A DNA stretch of 64,000 nucleotides from assembly GCF_011397635.1 (NCBI RefSeq), contig NC_064759.1:24514428-24578427 (forward strand), written 5' to 3'. The translations under genes were made by a program, and so were the position numbers. Below the pieces are notes generated by a model, which ran no database searches, had not been told where the DNA came from, and worked only from the letters and a program-made list of their open reading frames with translations. Below, piece after piece: positions 57,701-64,000 of the stretch (positions within the stretch are counted from its first letter, which is position 1; every line of letters begins with the position of its first letter). This DNA is from Epinephelus fuscoguttatus (taxonomy: Eukaryota > Chordata > Actinopteri > Perciformes > Serranidae).

Positions 57701-60700
57701 GTTACTGGGGAGACCTCAGACTCCGAAATCCTTCATATAAAACGTAAGTTCCTACATGTCATATAGAACGATCACTTAAAGGTCCAGTGTTCAGGATTTA
57801 GGTGGATATATTGGCAGAAGTGGACGATAATATTTATTACTGTGTTTCCTTTAGTGTATAATCACCTGAAACTAAACATTGTTTTATTTTTGTTAACCAT
57901 GGAGTCTGCCATGTTGATCACCCTGAACGGACAAATCAAACATGAGCTCTAAATAAGGCTATTCACACATGGCACTTGGGAGAAGTTGTAGTTGGTTGCA
58001 ATCTGCACCCTCACCACTAGATGCCACTAAATCCCTCACACTTGACTTTTAAAGGATTATTCAAGAAATCTGGAGTGATGTGTATTGGCTTTCTAACAGA
58101 GTCAGATGAGAAGATTAAAATCACTCTATGACTGCAGCCAGTAGCCAGTGAGCTTATCTTAGCATTAAGATTGGAGACATGGGGAAAAGCCTTGCCTGGC
58201 TCTGTCTATAGGTTACAAAATCTGCCTTCCTGCAACTCTGCAGTTTGCTTGTTAACATGTCATGTCTAGTTTGTTAAATCTGAGCAAAAACAGAAGTTAA
58301 AAATTACTATTTTACAGGGGTAATGTGCTGGACTCCTTCTAGCCTTCAGTCTCTGCTGGTTGCTTAGCAGCTGCTCAGAGCCCACAAAAAGTTCGGCACT
58401 AGTAAAATGGTGAATTGTTGTTTTTGAACTTTGGTTTATATGGATTAAAAAGCAGGATACAACATGTTATCTAGCGAGCTTTAGATGTGCTGCTATCTGT
58501 TTCCCTGTTTCCAGTCTTTATGCTAAGCTAACTGGCTGCAGCCTTACATTTAACCAACAGACATGAGAATGGTGGTAATATTTTCATTTAACTCTCTGCC
58601 AGAAAGCAAATAAGAATAATTTCAAACTTTTGTACAAATGATGAGACAACATTTGAAAATGATTTATTTTTTAATCGCTTGTTCTCATGTTTTTTTTTCC
58701 AGCATATGTGAGGGATCCATTTGAAAATGACAGTGGGTGTACTTCTTCTCTCAAAACTCATCTTGCTGCTATATTATGTCACACATGTGACTGATTTCTA
58801 CAGGCATCCCATCATGGCTTTTTTCTCTCTTTACAGCGCTCCACGATCTGGCTGCTGACGTCCCTTTCAGATTCACCGCCCTGACCCACTCCTGTGTGGT
58901 GATTCCCTGCAGCTTCCCATTCCAGGAGGATATGCCTGTCACACGTGGCATCTGGTCCAAAAAAAATGGGGATGTCATCTACCATAATGCCCCATCCTAT
59001 GTGGTTGACCATTTCAAGGGCCGGATATTAGGGGATCTGAATGGGGAAACTGCTCATTGGAGATTGATGACATCAAGCCCTTTGATAATGGGCCCTTCTG
59101 TTTCCACGCAGAGAGGAAATGACAGAGTCAGATACAACAATAGCTGCGTATTTGTTGTTATGAAAGGTCTGGATTAAAACTGATCCTTTATTTTTTTTTT
59201 TGTGCCAGTGCCAAGCTATTTATCTGTTGGCTTCCTAGTTGACAAAAGTCTTCTGCTTTGTGCTTCACTTGCTCAGCGTCCCCAGCAAAACCAGTGATGA
59301 CCTCAGTTCCACCAGAAGTCGATGCTGGCTCAACAGTTACTGTCTCGTGTTCTGTGACACACACATGTCCATCACATCCTCCAGTGTTCTCATGGAGTGT
59401 CCCTAGCCTCACCAACAAGGTCACACAGACCTGGACGCCAGAGGGCATCTGGGAGACGACCTCCACCATCACTTTCAGGGCTGCTGGAGGAGACGAAGTC
59501 AAAAGCCTAACCTGCACCGCCAAATCCTGGCTCGGCAAGACACAAGCCAGCACAGTCCAGCTGACTGTGAAGGGTTAGAGCAACAACATTCATCTGCTCT
59601 GTTTATATCTTGCAGTACCATCATACATTGTGTCGTATATTTCCCGTAATACATTTGCATGTGCCTTAAATGTTCCTATCAACAGGATCAAGCATTCATC
59701 CAGCAGCCGTTGCTGTGCCAGTCCTGATTGTAGTCATCCTAGCTGCAGTGTTTGGAGTGGTCCTCTGTAAGAGACGGTAAATACATGTCAGTTCAAAATG
59801 TGCCAATTCTGGAGATGAGTGATATCAAGACTATTAATATTATCAGTTGTTTTTTGTGTGTTAGATGTAAAAGTCAGCATTAACAAGTTCAATTTTTTTT
59901 TAACCAGCAGGAAGCGTTCTGATGACTCGCAGAGACCACCACCTCGACCAGAGAAAAGGTAAACCTGAATGCATAATGATGACGTCATTGTAATGAGATT
60001 TCGGTAAGAACGCTTATATCCAAGGCTAATGAGGGCTGAGACATGGCCTATGACCCCTGTGGGAGCAACAGTGTATGACACATGTGCAGTGTAATTGGAG
60101 CTGCAATGTTGGAGGCTTAACAGCAGATGGTGCTAGAAATAAAGGCATGGTGTTCACTCTCTTTGGATGTGCTCAGCCTGACAGAACATTTTGGGTGCAC
60201 TTTCAGATTAATGCACGATCCATGTTCCTCATATCTTTATTTTTGTTTGGTAATTATTCCAGCCCAAGGCCGACTGCGGATGCCTCAGTGACACAAATAA
60301 ATCACCCCCATTTTCTATGATAGTGTGTCAACTGTTGCCAGCTAAGCTCTGCTTGAACTATCTTATTTGTCACTGAGGACATGCACCCTGCGTTTCCACC
60401 AAAAGCAAAGTAAATCTGTCTCAATTCAAACTTTCACAGGAGATCACTATGGGATAGATTATCCAGGTAAACATTACTAAAAATGTACTCAAGATCATTT
60501 TCTTGTTAGTCTAATATCATGATGAGCTGTAACATGATTTACTAAAACTTTCTCTTCACTGAAATGTCCAGGAGAAACCCTGAAAACAGGGAGAGACCTC
60601 CAAGGCCAGAAAAACGGTCAGCAGACTGGTTGTTTTACAAACAGGACAAATACAGTAAACCTATACTGACAAGTACTAACACTGTGCTTTCCTTACAGGA

Positions 60701-62778
60701 GGTCCATCTGGAACCGAATCTCCCGGTAAGAACACCCAAAAGTTACCTTTCACTTTTAATCCTGAGATGAAGGGCCTCATGTTCAGTAGCAGAGGGGGGG
60801 CAAAATTGGAGTGAAGGTAATGTGGAAAGCAAAAGCCATACAACATTTGCAAATTTGCACATACTGTATTCTGTCATTGTTGTTATCTATTATTGTTTGC
60901 TGACAAAGTTGTTTATTTGTGTTGATTTGCCATTAGCTCTTCTGTTGTTAGTAATAAATACAAAATGGAACCTTGCCTCAGGCACTGAATATGCTAGGTC
61001 CAGCACTGCTCATGTTTGCATTTCTTCCCTTTTCAGCAGAGCAGAGGATGGTCGTATTGGGTGGAAAGGTGACAGTGAAACCAGGTAGGTGATTTTTTTT
61101 TAGACTTTATCATTCTCACTCTTCAAGTTTCTAACAATTTAATATTTAATTAATGCTATTCTTACAGGAGGTCATTCTGGAGCAGATTTTCAAGGTGCCA
61201 ATTTGAACCTTTTGTTATATTAATCAATTATATCTTTGAAAAAAAATACCTTTTGAAGGTTTTTATAAATCTAAATGAAATATGTATCACCCTTGCAGAG
61301 GCCAAGGCAACACTGCAGACCTCAATGTTGGCTATGTGTAAGTGTTAATCAATGCTTCTCTACTGCATCACACGACCCTAATAGTAAGCACAGCCTAAAA
61401 CTGATACTGTGTGACTTCCTCCTCCTCCCATAGAAACAACACCACCACTGTAAACTGTGACACTCAAATCTCCAAGCCACGCTGCCCATCCCCAAAGCAG
61501 TGAGTTTTAATAACACAGCTGTTCCCTGCTCTTTAGAATCACACACCATCGTGTATCCTTTAGCTGTACATTAATTATACATTTCTTTTTATGTTTCTGT
61601 TTGATGTAGTACACGGAGACCTCCTCCTCACAGGCCTGAGGTCAGTAGTGATGTGGTGAACGGTAATGCTTAAATCAGATATAAATAGAAGACTTTGCCT
61701 GTACTTTGTTTGTCTATGTAAATGTATTACATTGCAGAGAGATCTGTAGTGTGGACACTCATCAAAGAGACATCAGTTTATCACAGTCAGCCACATGTTT
61801 TGTTTGTGTGTGGCTTCGTACAGCAGTCCAGGAATGTTTGGAAGCCTTACTTTTAGACGCTGAGTGTCATTGTCTATCTGTCATGCTCCCTTTTCCCAAG
61901 GCTCCTTTATTGACCTTTTCTCATCCATTCACTAGTACCCTGTTTACACGTGGCTGGCTATTTTCATAAACGGACATTTCACCGTCTCCGTTTTCAAAAA
62001 TAACATCATGCACACCTGTCCGTTTTCAAAAAGATCTTCGTTTACACTTACCCGTGTATATATGCTGTCAAGAGCATGCCAAACCTGTAGGTGGCAGTGT
62101 AACGAGAAGCTCAAGCCTTCCATGTATCCATTGTCACCATAGCAACATATCGCACTTTTGACACAGGCACAAGTTCTGGTGCATACTGTGACGTCGGCTG
62201 CCTATAACTCCGTTTATCTCCGTTTATCTCAGTTTACATGCAAACGTGCAACCGGAGTTTTCCAAAATCTCCACTCTGGCAGGAGTTTTTAGAAAGACTC
62301 ATTTTCAGAGGAGAAACCTCCGTTTGCGTGTAAACGAAGGGCACAAATGAAGGAAGATGTCTCCGTTTATCAAAATCATCGTGTAGGTGTACATGGCCTT
62401 GGACAGGCAAACCAGTATGGACTTGGAGGGCGACTTTTTATATCCTGATCCATTGTTCATCACTTATACAATGTGGTTTTTTTGTCATCGCTTTTGAGCC
62501 TCTGGCTGTGGTCGAAAAGTCAAAATCAGTCCTATGTCCGGGTTGAAGTCAACACTTTCCTTGATCTCAATGAAAAACGACATTAGATCAAGGAAAGATG
62601 TGATGGAGAATTCAAAAAGATTTAGGAAAAAACAACCGTGGTGCTAAGAGAATACGACATGGAGGATAGCAACATCCTCAGTACTTGCCTCACCAGAAAT
62701 GAAACTATAAGATGTTATAATTTATTCCACTTTTCCTCATATTTGCTGCAGGATTACCACGTGTATGGCAACTACTGA
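54719..62778 (+). CDS. Siglec-like receptor D with eight Ig domains (three V-set)
   Basis: Twenty exons in consistent phase: 54,719-54,761 (signal peptide, MFGFSHFLLSFCIL), V 54,872-55,255, C2 55,348-55,635, C2 55,721-56,017, V 56,600-56,977, C2 57,075-57,362, C2 57,450-57,743, V 58,837-59,166, C2 59,277-59,573, membrane 59,686-59,776. The tail follows: 59,911-59,958, 60,440-60,466, 60,572-60,616, 60,699-60,725, 61,037-61,084, 61,168-61,194, 61,299-61,337, 61,434-61,499, 61,610-61,640, 62,752-62,778 (stop TGA). About 1,024 residues. V1 and V2 have IYPWVDP and LYPWIDK where Siglecs carry the lectin arginine, so tryptophan replaces it. V3 is related to the V of genes A-C but has two offsetting frame changes. 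The tail alternates RRSxWxRxSR exons with proline-rich ones (RPPPRPEK, RPPRPEK) and ends DYHVYGNY. Two separate genes are possible, but no membrane exon or second signal peptide separates the parts. Confidence 0.8.
57778..58055. mobile_element. MITE with AAAGGTCCAGTGT ends in gene D intron
   Basis: It starts TTAAAGGTCCAGTGT and ends with a diverged inverted copy (CTAAATCCCTCACACTTGAC, then TTTTAA). Same family as 48,701-49,110. It lies in the long intron before the third V exon. Confidence 0.65.
61932..62400. mobile_element. Non-autonomous DNA transposon in gene D last intron
   Basis: Ends CCCTGTTTACACGTGG and (reversed) CCATGTACACCTACACG; both halves match 17,171-18,107, with the middle ~450 bases shorter. 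It lies between exon 19 and the terminal YxN exon of gene D. Confidence 0.68.
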
Positions 62779-62921
62779 GTTCTTCAAGACATCTCAGAAA
62801 CATCACGTCCTTCCAGGATCACTTTGCTGTTATTATTCATTTACATACTGCACAGAGCATGTATATTTACAGGGTGGGGGGTGATGTTGGTTATGCATGT
62901 AAACTTCATTTACTTAATTTT

Positions 62922-63870
62922 AGGGCTGTCAAACGATCAAAAAAAATTAATCTAATTAATTACAGGATCTTTGATTAATTAATCTAATTAATCGCAAATT
63001 AATCTCATACTCATTTTTTTGCTGGCAAAAGCCCCAAATGAAGATATTTCAGTTCAAACACATTACATTATTATGGCTTATTGAGTAAATCATTGAATAC
63101 ATAACAAAAGGTGGCTTTAGAAGTCAATAATATATTAATTCAACATTTTAGGCTGTCAGATTATCATGTCCAGCATAAAATAAATAACATGCCTTTCTAG
63201 GCTACAAAATAAATAAGACCATCACTTAGGCTAAGAAAATAAATAGGCTAAATAAGCCTATACTTGAGGCTACGAAATAAATAAGCCTACCACTTAGGCT
63301 AAAAAGCCTAACTAACTAACTAACAACAAGTAGCCAAATGGAAGACAGAACAGACTACCATGTTGCAAATGCCCCTAACAGACAACTTACATTAAACGAG
63401 AATATCCCTGAGAGTATGCACAACAATGGTGATATTGCACTCGCCTCCTTGTAAAGTCTCAATGTGTCAACTGTCAGCATAAACAGTTTCCCGCTCACCA
63501 TTAGGCCCTTGTCTTCTATGGTAGAAATCGGTCTGCAGTCGACAGCAATCCATTTTGCAATGGTGTTTGTCAGCTTTTCAGAGGTATTCTTGCTCAGGCA
63601 CTTTGCCTTGGTAAGCGTGGTTTGGCGAAGCACACTAGCAGCGCTACTGGGGCCGACAGCTGTGGAGCTCTTATTGAGATGATACGTTAGACTAGAAGTG
63701 CTCCGATGGTATGAAAATTCTTTCTTGCAGACATTGCATATGACCACGGCCTTATTAAGTGTCCCATCTCTGAGTTTTTTTTAAATGTAAACTGTCCGTT
63801 TAGAGGGCCCAGCAATTACATTTTTTGCATGATTAATTAATCTAATTAATGCGTTAAATTGATAGTCCTA
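62922..63870 (-). mobile_element. hAT element remnant (ZBED-like)
   Basis: Ends TAGGGCTGTCAAACGAT on the left and TTAAATTGATAGTCC on the right are inverted, each followed inward by TTAATCTAATTAATT-type sequence. It encodes a BED-finger/hAT fragment (63,355-63,747). Degenerate repeats at 63,170-63,320 (AATAAATAGGCTA) lie inside. No clear 8-base duplication is visible, so the element is old or trimmed. Confidence 0.75.
63355..63747 (-). pseudogene. BED zinc-finger hAT transposase fragment
   Basis: The frame begins VICNVCKKEFSYHRSTSSLT and YHLN, a BED finger whose final His spacing is damaged. Later it has TSEKLTNTIAKWIAVDCRPI and STIEDKGL, the start of ZBED-type hAT transposases. The catalytic and dimerisation parts are missing and the C-terminus is unrelated sequence. 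The start of the BED finger lies at the edge of the frame. Confidence 0.78.
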
Positions 63871-64000
63871 CTTACAGAATTTACAGAAAGTACATCAGCT
63901 ATCAAATAACTGGATTCTGTGCACCTGTTCAACATAATAAATATGCTTTTTTCTCATGCCTAAGTTGTTTGGATTGTACATATAAACTGCAAAGTGATTT

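Noticed and set aside
62779..62925. Polyadenylation site of gene D
   Set aside because: No convincing AATAAA was found close to the stop codon before the hAT remnant, so I could not place it.

Overview
The window is teleost-fish genomic DNA. The evidence is intron-containing genes with GT-AG junctions, fish-type L2/CR1 LINE tails, a fish tRNA-headed SINE, and remnants of Tc1, hAT, Harbinger, Penelope and TTAA-type transposons. The species cannot be fixed from the sequence alone. The host genes form a cluster of Siglec-like (CD22/MAG-like) immunoglobulin receptors embedded in transposon-rich DNA.

Layout: positions 1-20,640 and 20,641-39,180 are two copies of one ~19-kb tandem unit. Each ends in a minus-strand receptor gene (A, exons 18,499-20,524; B, exons 34,688-38,929). 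A third, diverged and shortened start of the unit lies at ~39,181-45,210. It is followed by a related gene in the opposite orientation (C, plus strand, 46,054-48,585), which is complete: signal peptide, V-set, C2-set, transmembrane segment and an eight-exon tail. A homologous non-coding first exon with a splice donor lies upstream of A, B and C. A fourth copy at ~897-1,085 implies another gene just beyond the left edge.

The right part (54,719-62,778, plus) holds gene D, a larger receptor of 20 exons. Its order is V-C2-C2-V-C2-C2-V-C2, transmembrane, then a tail of ten small exons. Its reading frame and intron phases run through without an intervening membrane exon. A, B and C keep the arginine at the sialic-acid-contacting position of the V domain; none of D's three V domains does. 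C and D end in YxN tyrosine motifs and share basic RRSxWxRxSR micro-exons.

Comparing the two long units dates several insertions after the duplication. These are a 2.6-kb hAT-type element (8-bp target duplication) carrying a spliced DUF4806-like gene, a 2.05-kb TTAA element with THAP and P2X7-tail-like coding remnants and a nested Harbinger element, a Penelope-like element with hammerhead-like motifs that removed part of gene A's tail, and an L2-type LINE in an intron of gene B. The stretches 52,900-54,700 and most of 49,560-51,235 show nothing I recognise.
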